From: an uncultured Chlamydiae bacterium
GTDB taxonomy: Bacteria; Chlamydiota; Chlamydiia; Chlamydiales; CALBHK01
Reading direction: 5' to 3'
Length of the DNA: 7,054 nucleotides
NCBI GenBank assembly: GCA_937894565.1
Contig: CALBHK010000257.1
Coordinates: 1 to 7,054 of the forward strand
Within the stretch, counting starts at the first letter, position 1. The number at the start of each line of letters is the position of its first letter. A program made the position numbers and the translations under genes. The notes beneath the pieces are model-generated. The model saw nothing but the letters and a program-made list of their open reading frames with translations. It did not search any database and was not told the DNA's origin. This document shows, in pieces, positions 1 through 5,711 of this stretch.

Positions 1-36
1 CCCCAAAACCCCAAAACCCCAAAACCCCAAAACCCC
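1..36. repeat. Ciliate macronuclear telomere, (C4A4)4C4
   Basis: The window starts with four and a half perfect units of CCCCAAAA, with no interruption and no variant unit, and the sequence changes abruptly at position 37. C4A4 read inward from a 5' end is the telomere repeat of spirotrich ciliates (Oxytricha, Stylonychia, Euplotes). From knowledge of the group, hypotrich macronuclear telomeres have 20 bp of duplex plus a 16-nt G-strand overhang, so the G strand is 36 nt, which is exactly the length here. The orientation is correct for a chromosome end on the left. Euplotes has a longer duplex telomere, and the genetic code of the adjoining gene also argues against Euplotes. Confidence 0.96.
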
Positions 37-90
37 ATAATTTTGAATTAATTAAGAGATTTAAAGAATGTGAAAAGAGTGAAAAGTGCA
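37..90 (+). promoter_or_regulatory. AT-rich subtelomeric leader of a nanochromosome
   Basis: These 54 bases lie between the telomere and the chosen start codon and are strongly A/T-rich and purine-rich on the plus strand. Hypotrich nanochromosomes typically carry very short non-coding flanks that hold the promoter and 5' UTR, and the length fits. An ATG at 68-70 is followed at once by TGA, so it cannot start the gene. No defined promoter element can be pointed to. The downstream frame remains open through this leader, so the start choice is not forced by an upstream stop. Confidence 0.55.
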
Positions 91-639
91 ATGCTTCCTA
101 AATAGATGCCTGTTCATAAAGTGAGGAAAGACTTTGAATATCAGTATCACGAAAGTGGAAGTACAATGATGTCAAGTACTATCAGTAAGAATACTGCAAA
201 GAATCCAACTAATACGTAGATTCCTTCTCAAGTCAACATGTTGAACTAAAAAGTTCCATAATTGAGCAATAATTTTGTTGTTGTTATTGAGAGACCTATC
301 AAAATGTCAAAGAGAGGACCGGCAAAGCACCCTGTAATGGCCATTGATCCAAATCCTCATTTTGATATTGCAATACAGGCTAGTAGGTCTCCATATGAAT
401 TTCCAATACAGGAATTTACCAAGTTGTCTTAGTAGTCAAATGCTTCTATCAAGTTCAGAGCTTGCTCTTTGACCTTCAATAGTAAGTCTCTATAGGATAG
501 TTTGAGGTCTTTCAACTAAGAGCTTGTAAGGTATCCACATTCGAACAAAGGAATTGGGTTTTTGAGTAAATCATTGACTGCAAAAAGCCTGAGTAGAAGA
601 AGTAGATTTTTAGTGCAACCTTCGCTTGGATTCCTTTGA
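91..639 (+). CDS. Ciliate nuclear gene (TAA/TAG = Gln code), unknown product, probably 3'-truncated by the join
   Basis: Reading from ATG at 91 gives 182 codons up to TGA at 637-639. The frame contains eight in-frame standard stops: TAG at 103, 217, 430, 433 and 493, and TAA at 247, 259 and 517. It contains no TGA before the end. This is what the Oxytricha/Stylonychia code predicts (TAA and TAG read as Gln, TGA as the only stop); under the standard code nothing long is encoded here. CAA and CAG are also used for Gln. The product is basic. Its N-terminal third is rich in Ser, Thr, Asn and Gln, and a more ordinary central part follows, including NFVVVIERPIKMSKRGPAKH. I do not recognise the family. 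An ATG at 106 is an alternative start. The last roughly 10 to 15 codons, including the TGA, may already be bacterial DNA, so the true C-terminus is probably missing. It lies on the opposite strand to every other gene in the window. Confidence 0.85.
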
Positions 640-667
640 GTAATTTACTTTTAAGCAGCTCTTTCAT
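602..667 (-). CDS. Truncated 5' end of a bacterial gene cut at the junction
   Basis: On the minus strand an ATG at 667-665 overlaps the TGA of the preceding 37-residue gene as ATGA, the coupling used at other junctions of this array. It begins MKELLKSKLLKGIQAKV, a basic amphipathic stretch that reads like a genuine bacterial N-terminus. The frame runs on to a TGA at 512-514, but that part lies in sequence that codes convincingly for a ciliate protein on the other strand. The gene is therefore probably broken between about 600 and 650. The left coordinate given is only an estimate. The function cannot be judged from so few residues. Confidence 0.45.
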
Positions 668-777
668 AACGAATCTATTATCATGTTAAAAATGCCCTCC
701 ACCATTTTGGTGAATAACAGAATCAAAGCTACGATAAAGACAACTACAATCAAAATAATTTTCTTTATTTTATTCAT
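664..777 (-). CDS. 37-residue single-pass membrane peptide
   Basis: ATG at 777-775 to TGA at 666-664 encodes 37 residues. After a basic start (MNKIKK) comes a strongly hydrophobic stretch, residues 7-22 (IILIVVVFIVALILLF), then a short polar and amphipathic tail. This is a typical small inner-membrane peptide with a single transmembrane segment. It overlaps the upstream gene by 8 bp (ATGAATAA) and the following truncated gene by ATGA, so it sits tightly in the array. Phages carry many such peptides, for example holin-like or superinfection-related ones, but nothing here separates those roles. I do not recognise the family. Confidence 0.6.
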   Translation of the reverse strand: MNKIKKIILIVVVFIVALILLFTKMVEGIFNMIIDSL

Positions 778-1066
778 AGAAAATAAAGAATTTACGGCTG
801 ACTTGGATTTGGTTGACGTACTCCTTCACCCATAGGTAAACTTTGCAGCGCTTTTCGCCAACTGGAATACTAGCCCTCCAGTTGTAAGTGTTGTGATGCC
901 ACTGCTGTTCTCCGTCAGTCACAACGTAAGTATAGATTGTCGTCACACCGAAACTTGGTGGAGGAGCGAAAATGGTAAGCCCGGATGGGCTACGAAGCGC
1001 AACTTGAGCGCTACATGCTATAGAAATCGTGATAAACAGCGATAAAAAGATGATTTTTAAATCCAT
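770..1066 (-). CDS. Small exported protein with signal peptide, unknown function
   Basis: The product is 98 residues from ATG at 1066. The start at 1066 puts a clean signal sequence at the N-terminus (MDLKIIFLSLFITISIACSA, then QVAL). An ATG at 1090 is in frame but would add eight residues ahead of the signal and deepen the overlap with the upstream gene from 10 to 34 bp. Cleavage after CSA, leaving an N-terminal Gln, is typical of Bacteroidota exports. The Cys just before it could instead be a lipobox Cys, but Ser at -3 makes that a weak match. The mature part is rich in aromatic residues and probably beta (TTIYTYVVTDGEQQWHHN, then RCKVYLWVKEYVNQIQVSRK) and contains one Cys. I do not recognise the family. 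Confidence 0.7.
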   Translation of the reverse strand: MDLKIIFLSLFITISIACSAQVALRSPSGLTIFAPPPSFGVTTIYTYVVTDGEQQWHHNTYNWRASIPVGEKRCKVYLWVKEYVNQIQVSRKFFIFYE

Positions 1067-1275
1067 TTTGGTAAGTGTTTTTGAAACCATGAAATGTCTT
1101 GCGTGATCTCGTAGTGGTCTAAGATATATTGGGTTAGCATTTGACCTCGAAAACGAAAGCCAATATCTTTATTCCAGTATACCTCAGCTTCAAACGAACC
1201 TGATTTCGCCAACTTTTGGCCCGAGTAAATCGTTTTGCCGTGCATGTCTCTGAATTCAGATCTTACTCCAGTCAT
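1057..1275 (-). CDS. 72-residue phage-type protein, weakly YopX-like
   Basis: ATG at 1275-1273 overlaps the stop of the upstream secreted protein as ATGA, which supports the start. The 72 residues contain FRDMHGKTIYSGQKLAKSG followed by VYWNKDIGFRFRG. The pattern D-x-x-G-K-x-I-Y-x-G and then V-x-W-x-x-x-x-G-F recalls the small beta-barrel YopX-type proteins found in many phages and mobile elements, but the resemblance is short and from memory only. No signal peptide or membrane segment is seen, so it should be cytoplasmic, although it sits between two exported proteins. The role is unknown. Confidence 0.65.
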   Translation of the reverse strand: MTGVRSEFRDMHGKTIYSGQKLAKSGSFEAEVYWNKDIGFRFRGQMLTQYILDHYEITQDISWFQKHLPKWI

Positions 1276-1826
1276 AGCTCTTTGATTACGTATGAAAATT
1301 TAATCAATCTACCTTTGTAAGCGTATTGGACGGAGTAGTTTTCCCGAATGGGCTGAAGGGTGTTTTTAAATAAAAAAGAATCACCAGAGTAAGTGTAGTT
1401 TTCGAACTTGTCAACCTTCTTTTGGATGAGCTTGCATCCATCCCATATCAAAACATTTACCGATGACGAATCTCTCCAAGGACCAATTTCACCTTCTTTT
1501 AGGTGCTCGTCGCAGTATTTCCATTTATCGTCACCGCCTCCGTTTGGCGCGTATTCCATCATCCGGGGCTTGATTAGCGTGTCAGTATCTAATTCCTTAT
1601 ACCATCCATCCTCGCGAAGCTCGTAATAAGCGCCTGCGTGTTTGAACGATTCGACAACTTTAGGTTTTCGGTCGCTTACGTAGAATCCGCTAGATTTTAC
1701 GTCAAATCCGTTGAGGTAAAATCTTTCTCCAGTGATAAACATGGTGTCGTTGCGAACCCCGTAAAGTGTACTGTCTCCGCCTTGCGCCATGGCGAAGAAC
1801 GGCAAAAAGATAAATAGGTATTTCAT
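1272..1826 (-). CDS. Secreted protein of unknown function (Bacteroidota-type signal peptide)
   Basis: The product is 184 residues. The N-terminus MKYLFIFLPFFAMAQGG is a short classical signal peptide with cleavage near AMA/QGG, characteristic of Bacteroidota. The mature chain is polar, with many Tyr, Trp, Lys and Asp residues and short beta-like segments (DTMFITGERFYLNGFDVKSS; AYYELREDGWYKELDTDTLI). It contains two Cys, one in KWKYCDEHLKEGEIGPWRD and one in IWDGCKLIQ. No further transmembrane segment is visible, so it is probably periplasmic or secreted. Its ATG overlaps the upstream stop as ATGA and its TGA overlaps the downstream start as ATGA, so translation is probably coupled on both sides. 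I do not recognise the family. Confidence 0.78.
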   Translation of the reverse strand: MKYLFIFLPFFAMAQGGDSTLYGVRNDTMFITGERFYLNGFDVKSSGFYVSDRKPKVVESFKHAGAYYELREDGWYKELDTDTLIKPRMMEYAPNGGGDDKWKYCDEHLKEGEIGPWRDSSSVNVLIWDGCKLIQKKVDKFENYTYSGDSFLFKNTLQPIRENYSVQYAYKGRLIKFSYVIKEL

Positions 1827-2005
1827 TGTTCTTGATTTAAAAGTTCAAATTCATTTTCATATAGCCACCACGAAATATTGTTTTCGTCAACGCATGAATA
1901 TCCGTTGTCTTCCGGGTCGAATCCTTGTATGGTTACAATTTGGCCTAATTTAAATCCATGACCAAATTTAACACTAATCACCTTGACCTTATCTCCAACT
2001 ACCAT
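1823..2005 (-). CDS. 60-residue SH3-like small protein
   Basis: The product is 60 residues beginning MVVGDKVKVISVKFGHGF. The pattern G-D-K-V-K-V, then G-Q-I-V-T-I, then Y-x-C-V-x-x-x-x-x-x-W-W-L and a final E-x-E-L is typical of small SH3/KOW-like beta barrels, in which strands alternate with glycine turns. Such proteins are frequent in phage and plasmid genomes and are generally uncharacterised. The ATG at 2005 overlaps the end of the recombinase gene by 7 bp (ATGGTAG), and the TGA overlaps the next start. It is cytoplasmic by prediction. The fold assignment is an inference from pattern; no function is claimed. Confidence 0.68.
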   Translation of the reverse strand: MVVGDKVKVISVKFGHGFKLGQIVTIQGFDPEDNGYSCVDENNISWWLYENEFELLNQEQ

Positions 2006-2889
2006 AAGTACTCAATTTTTTGTTTTTTATTCTTCATCCACTCAATTGTCCTCTGAACGTCAGCTTCGTCTTGACTGTAGTTACGGAGCCAAGACGCCAG
2101 TTGAACATCTAAAGCCCCGGATGAATCGAATATGTCGTAAAGTGTCGACCAGCTAATTAAGGCTGATTCTTTTCCAAGTATTCTATCTACCAATTTAACA
2201 TCGTAGATAGATCCGGTACGTATGGCGTCAGAAGCGCCTTCGTCGATTTTTATGCCGATGTACCGATAGGTAGTTTCGACGTTCGCGTGTCCCAACTCCC
2301 TGCGGACTTTCATGGCTGCCTCGTATGTACTTCCTAAAGTTTGGTAAAGCGCAAGTGAAAAAGCCTTTCTGATCATGTGAAACCCAATCCTTCCTCCGAT
2401 CACCGCTTCGGTAATTTTTAACTTTTTACAGTTTAAACGAAGCTTGTCTAAAGCCGTTTGGTACTGTAGGTGCGTTTCTTGTCCAGGAAACATCCAGTCA
2501 TCCGGGCCTATGGGCTTTTCAAAAGAGTTTAAGTACGCTTCAACCGATCTTTTGGTGATTGGGGCCATCGCCACGTTTCGAGTAGCCTTACGAGCACCTA
2601 TGTTTTGCTTGGTGGTGTAGACCAAAATGTCTTCACGCGCCTCGTACCGATGGCCGACGCCTTTTCTCATCTCATAAAGCGCACAGTCACCGTCGATCCA
2701 GGTCATCTCAATGTCTTCAACCGGAATAGCTACGTGTGAAACCTTTAAGGCCAATCCCTCCATAGCTCTCACTCCCGAGAACATGAAGATGTCGAACATG
2801 CATCCCCACCTTAGACTGTCCTTGTGAAACAGATCTCGGAGCTGCATTAGGAGTGTTTTGCCGAGTGGTGCAGTTGCGGTGTATGTCAT
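1999..2889 (-). CDS. Tyrosine recombinase/integrase, catalytic domain only plus C-terminal extension
   Basis: The product is 296 residues from ATG at 2889, which overlaps the stop of the upstream gene as ATGA; a TTG six bases upstream is less likely. The catalytic set of the tyrosine recombinase family is complete: Arg41 in FSGVRAMEGLAL, a candidate beta-hairpin Lys94 in YTTKQNIGARK, His171 and Arg174 in FHMIRKAF, His201 in RELGHANVETTYRYIG, and the nucleophile Tyr210 nine residues after that His. Such enzymes cut and rejoin DNA through a 3'-phosphotyrosine and integrate, excise or resolve mobile elements. The catalytic domain starts almost at the N-terminus, so the usual core-binding (SAM-like) domain of about 100 residues is absent. 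About 85 residues of unassigned, charged, probably helical sequence follow the catalytic Tyr. The small gene upstream does not resemble a core-binding domain. No attachment site is recognisable next to it. Confidence 0.92.
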   Translation of the reverse strand: MTYTATAPLGKTLLMQLRDLFHKDSLRWGCMFDIFMFSGVRAMEGLALKVSHVAIPVEDIEMTWIDGDCALYEMRKGVGHRYEAREDILVYTTKQNIGARKATRNVAMAPITKRSVEAYLNSFEKPIGPDDWMFPGQETHLQYQTALDKLRLNCKKLKITEAVIGGRIGFHMIRKAFSLALYQTLGSTYEAAMKVRRELGHANVETTYRYIGIKIDEGASDAIRTGSIYDVKLVDRILGKESALISWSTLYDIFDSSGALDVQLASWLRNYSQDEADVQRTIEWMKNKKQKIEYLW

Positions 2890-3143
2890 GCCCAAGGATT
2901 TTCACAGAATTCAACGCCTTCTTTTAATTCGTCTCCGTCAAACGGAAACATCAGTAAATCCATTGCGTCGATTACCTTCATTCCGTGCTGAAGAGACCTA
3001 TATACCATTTCGATTAGCGAGCCTTTCTCGTCGCAGAAAACGACACTACCTATCGAGCTGTCTTGGTGGCAACAGATAGTTTGAGAAAAAGACCCGGATA
3101 TGGTTTCGAAATGAATGGTTGTCTTGACTCTGGTATACCTCAT
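2886..3143 (-). CDS. 85-residue protein of unknown function
   Basis: ATG at 3143-3141 to TGA at 2888-2886 encodes 85 residues. The first half looks beta-rich (VKTTIHFETISGSFSQTICC, then SVVFCDEKGSLIEMVYRSL) and the second half is acidic (LLMFPFDGDELKEGVEFCEN). Four Cys are present: a CC pair, FCDE and FCEN. The gene starts one base after the stop of the frameshifted Cys-rich gene, and its own stop overlaps the recombinase ATG, so it is probably co-translated with the recombinase. A small excision or regulatory partner for the recombinase is conceivable from position alone, but no DNA-binding motif is visible. Not recognised. Confidence 0.68.
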   Translation of the reverse strand: MRYTRVKTTIHFETISGSFSQTICCHQDSSIGSVVFCDEKGSLIEMVYRSLQHGMKVIDAMDLLMFPFDGDELKEGVEFCENPWA

Positions 3144-3144
3144 T

Positions 3145-3355
3145 TTAACAACGTTTTGATTGCGCCTCAGTTTTGCACGGCATGAATTTCTTCTTAGGGC
3201 AAAATTGGCACTTGGTTTTAAACTCGGAATAAGCTTCAGCCGGGTATATGTAATAGAACTCAGTCGTTCTGATTTCTACTGTGCTTTGGTTCCGCCTTTA
3301 TTGGCCTGACTACAAACTCAAGAACTCCTGTTGCGATTGTTTCTCGGACTCCCAT
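3145..3355 (-). pseudogene. Small Cys-rich gene split by an apparent one-base insertion (frameshift)
   Basis: This stretch lacks any single long frame but reads as one protein in two frames. ATG at 3355 shares its A with the stop of the upstream membrane protein (TAATG) and gives MGVRETIATGVLEFVVRPIK and onward to a TGA at 3260-3262. One frame over, an open stretch without a good start codon runs to TAA at 3147-3145, with STVEIRTTEFYYIYPAEAYS and a Cys-rich end KCQFCPKKKFMPCKTE. Removing one base near the AAA run at about 3283-3290 fuses them into about 69 residues ending one base before the next ATG. The end, with C-x2-C and two further Cys, suggests a small zinc-binding knuckle. A sequencing indel, a real mutation or +1 programmed frameshifting are all possible; I think an indel is the likeliest. 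Confidence 0.62.
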
Positions 3356-4014
3356 TATTTGAACCAATTTATAGCGTCCTGAAAATAGAATTCAACGTGA
3401 GTTGTAAAATACAGAATTATCGAAATTCCAGCCCAGATCATACGGTCAGCCATTGTCTGGCGTGGGACGTAGATCTTGGTCCATCCGGGATTTTCTTGCT
3501 CGTAAATATATTGACGAGCATCAGCCATCCCTTTAACCTTGAACCACAGAATATGAATCCAATCAACAGCCCATTTCCATTTGATAGGAACGGTAAAAGT
3601 ATACGACTTCCCGGTTGGGTCGTCGGTGATGTCGCTAAACAGAATGCTAAACATCTCTTTTATGTTAGACCATTTATTTGACCCCAAATTTATGACCATC
3701 TTATGTAAGATCAAACCAGGGTAAACCGACAAAACAATGTCGCTCAAATTCCATCCACTCACAAACCCAGCGGCAATTGGAAGCGAGGTTTTGATCAGCT
3801 CTGCAAAGTGAATGGACCCTTTCCATAGCTTCCCTTCAAACGCCAAAAGCGTAAGCAAAACCCCGGCTGAGCTCAAGGAGTACGGGAACGGCATGATCAT
3901 GAAGATAAACCCAATAAGAACCAAGGCCCATAATCGAGCGATGAACTTTAACTGCGCATAATATAGCGCATTTTGGATTCCAGCGAATAGCCGGAAGAGA
4001 ATGAGGTTGAGCAT
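3355..4014 (-). CDS. Integral membrane protein, unknown function
   Basis: The product is 219 residues from ATG at 4014, after a 22-bp gap from the upstream gene. Clear hydrophobic segments lie near residues 28-45 (LWALVLIGFIFMIMPFPY) and 192-211 (MIWAGISIILYFTTHVEFYF). Weaker ones lie around 50-59 and in LPIAAGFVSGWNLSD. Between them is a polar domain of about 80 to 90 residues, rich in Trp and Lys (IKWKWAVDWIHILWFKVKG; YVPRQTMADR). It is therefore an inner-membrane protein with two to four passes. The stop shares a base with the next start (TAATG). I do not recognise the family. It sits between replication-type genes and the recombinase, so a membrane role of the element is the most that can be said. 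Confidence 0.75.
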   Translation of the reverse strand: MLNLILFRLFAGIQNALYYAQLKFIARLWALVLIGFIFMIMPFPYSLSSAGVLLTLLAFEGKLWKGSIHFAELIKTSLPIAAGFVSGWNLSDIVLSVYPGLILHKMVINLGSNKWSNIKEMFSILFSDITDDPTGKSYTFTVPIKWKWAVDWIHILWFKVKGMADARQYIYEQENPGWTKIYVPRQTMADRMIWAGISIILYFTTHVEFYFQDAINWFK

Positions 4015-4036
4015 TGTGTTTGTTGTTGAGGATGAA

Positions 4037-4243
4037 TTAAGCTGGGAAGTAAAACAATTTTTCGATCTGAAAGGAAAGAGTGGGGCACAAGGGAGACATT
4101 TTCTCTATTTCCTCTTTAGCCCCTTCATATGTATCCGAGCCCCAAGCTAGGTTTATGTTTTTAACCGTTGGTGGGTTTGTACTGCGATGGCCCATCCAGT
4201 ATCCCTTTTCTCCGTTTCTAAAATAGACAACTACCAAATACAT
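4037..4243 (-). CDS. 68-residue protein of unknown function
   Basis: The start chosen is ATG at 4243-4241, which shares its A with the primase stop (TAATG). An in-frame ATG nine bases earlier is possible but would add only three residues and overlap the primase further. The product begins MYLVVVYFRNGEKGYWMGHR and then has polar sequence with one Cys (SPLCPTLSFQIEKLFYFPA). The hydrophobic start is too short and too aromatic for a membrane segment and is better read as a beta strand. It is expected to be cytoplasmic and translationally coupled to the primase. Not recognised. Confidence 0.7.
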   Translation of the reverse strand: MYLVVVYFRNGEKGYWMGHRSTNPPTVKNINLAWGSDTYEGAKEEIEKMSPLCPTLSFQIEKLFYFPA

Positions 4244-5682
4244 TACTGCCATATCGCCGGAATGTTTTGAAGCACCAACCTTTTATCCTCTCGGATTTTA
4301 GCCAGTGCTTTTTGTTTAAAATTCAAATCCTCATGAACCATCAGTTCGGAAATCTTATTATCCAAAGTCTTGATCAGCAACTTAGAGACGATTATTTTTG
4401 CTTCTTCGTTTGGATCAGATGAAAACTTCGGACTGTAAAATCCGCCACTTGGTTCATTGTTCAAAATTACGTCATATTCATTTAAGATGCAATACTCTTG
4501 CACATTTTCTCGGATAAAATCTTTCAATTCAGGGTGAGAAAAATACAAATCGATCAGTTTTTCTTCCAAATCTTTATCTTGGATGTTAAATTTAAGATCA
4601 TCCGGGCTTACTCCATACTGGTCGGCAATTTTTTTAGAATATATTGCAGCGATGACGGGATCGGTGATCGCCATGCAAACCTCTTTAATTCGTTCGGCGA
4701 TTTCGCTGGGAGTACCCGAGATTCTTTTTGTCAAATATTCAACTGCATCGATCTCTAAAAACTCGCCTTGGTGCTCGTCTGGGTCACAGTCTAGTTCGAC
4801 TACAAACACATCCATATTCCAACTAATAGCTGTTTTTATCGCCTTGAGAGTCGCTTGAGCCCCGGCTGAATCGCCATCAAACATAAATATAACCTTATTG
4901 CAATAACGCTTAATGAGGTTACAATGTTCCTCAGTAAAAGCCGTACCACAGGTAGCTACAACGTTCTGTGCGCCTCTTTGGTGGAGAGAAATGACATCTG
5001 TATACCCCTCCACCACATAAACAGACCTAGACTTCATGATGGCCTGCTTAGACTCGAATAAACCATAGAGGTACTTGGATTTTTTATAGATGTCTGTCTC
5101 GGGCGTGTTTATGTATTTAGGTTGACCTTCCAATGCCCTACCTGCAAATCCAACTATCCTTCCAGTTAGGTTCTTAAGTGGAACTGAAGCTCGGTTAAGA
5201 ATCAACTGATGGCCGTCCTTATAGACCCCTGCGTCGTGAAGTAAATACCAAGTCTTCTCAGTCCATGGAACGCGCTCACACCAACCCAATCCGAATTTCT
5301 TAATCGTTTCTTCAGTATAACCCCGGCTGACCCAATAACTCGTGTCTCCTTTCTCCCAGATGCCCTGAACGAACTCGTTGATGTAAAAAGCCTTGTCCTG
5401 ACGTTCGTACTGACGGTCATCGATTTCAATTCCTGCTTCTCGGGCCAATATTCTTTTGGCCTCAGGAAAGCTTACGCCTTCGATAGCTTGGATAAATCCA
5501 AAGTGATCGTAATGCGCAGAACACCCGAAGCAATGGCAGTGGTCATCTTCAACGTAGAACGAAGGTGTCTTCTCCGCGTGAAATGGACATAAGCCTTTAA
5601 GCCTTGACCCTGACCTTTTGAGTGTCGTGTACCTCCCGACTAGCTCTTTCAAGTCTATTTGGGCCTTTATTTGATCCAGCAT
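4243..5682 (-). CDS. dnaG: DnaG-type DNA primase of a mobile element
   Basis: The product is 479 residues. It synthesises short RNA primers for DNA replication. Three regions match DnaG in order. The first is an N-terminal CHC2 zinc finger (Cys32-Pro-Phe-His35, then Cys51 and Cys54, within GLCPFHAEKTPSF and HCFGC). The second is the RNA-polymerase core (GRIVGFAGRAL at about 174-184; YINTPETDIYKKSKYLYGL at about 190-208). The third is a TOPRIM fold with the catalytic Glu225 in VVEGYTDV and the metal-binding DxD, Asp269 and Asp271, in FMFDGDSAG. All expected catalytic residues are present. The protein is shorter than E. coli DnaG (581 residues); its C-terminal 200 residues are divergent and presumably hold the helicase-interaction region. 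No DnaB-type helicase lies in the window. Small phage-like genes surround it, so I read it as the element's own primase rather than the host chromosomal one, which is usually near rpoD. Confidence 0.95.
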   Translation of the reverse strand: MLDQIKAQIDLKELVGRYTTLKRSGSRLKGLCPFHAEKTPSFYVEDDHCHCFGCSAHYDHFGFIQAIEGVSFPEAKRILAREAGIEIDDRQYERQDKAFYINEFVQGIWEKGDTSYWVSRGYTEETIKKFGLGWCERVPWTEKTWYLLHDAGVYKDGHQLILNRASVPLKNLTGRIVGFAGRALEGQPKYINTPETDIYKKSKYLYGLFESKQAIMKSRSVYVVEGYTDVISLHQRGAQNVVATCGTAFTEEHCNLIKRYCNKVIFMFDGDSAGAQATLKAIKTAISWNMDVFVVELDCDPDEHQGEFLEIDAVEYLTKRISGTPSEIAERIKEVCMAITDPVIAAIYSKKIADQYGVSPDDLKFNIQDKDLEEKLIDLYFSHPELKDFIRENVQEYCILNEYDVILNNEPSGGFYSPKFSSDPNEEAKIIVSKLLIKTLDNKISELMVHEDLNFKQKALAKIREDKRLVLQNIPAIWQ

Positions 5683-5711
5683 GAGCTATCAAGGAAATGT
5701 TGTTAAGAAAA

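Noticed and set aside
1..36. CRISPR or ordinary tandem repeat at the left end
   Set aside because: The unit is 8 bp with no spacers and is exactly the spirotrich telomere unit in the correct orientation.
1..639. Euplotes origin, or a phage with recoded stops
   Set aside because: Euplotes reads TAA/TAG as stop and TGA as Cys, opposite to what is seen. Recoded phages usually reassign one stop codon, not both TAA and TAG, and do not carry C4A4 ends.
512..667. Extension of the truncated bacterial gene to its in-frame TGA (51 residues)
   Set aside because: The part below about 600 lies in sequence with a convincing ciliate reading on the opposite strand, so only the first 15 to 22 codons are taken as bacterial.
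1057..1275. Firm assignment as a YopX family protein
   Set aside because: Only a short pattern (D-x-x-G-K-x-I-Y-x-G) agrees from memory; too little for a family name.
1408..1626. Plus-strand open frame of 72 codons
   Set aside because: It lies wholly inside the secreted-protein gene on the minus strand and has a low-complexity Ser/Pro-rich product; a shadow frame.
2717..3079. Open frames at 2717-2914(-) and 2858-3079(+)
   Set aside because: Both overlap the recombinase and its upstream gene, which have motif or coupling support; these products have no recognisable features.
3331..3681. Plus-strand frame of 116 codons
   Set aside because: It is antisense to the membrane protein and to the frameshifted gene; the minus-strand reading has hydrophobic segments and coupled starts.
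4498..4858. Two plus-strand frames inside the primase gene
   Set aside because: They are antisense to the C-terminal half of a well-supported DnaG primase.
5202..5429. Minus-strand frame of 75 codons in another phase of the primase gene
   Set aside because: The primase frame is supported by the zinc finger, core and TOPRIM motifs across this stretch.
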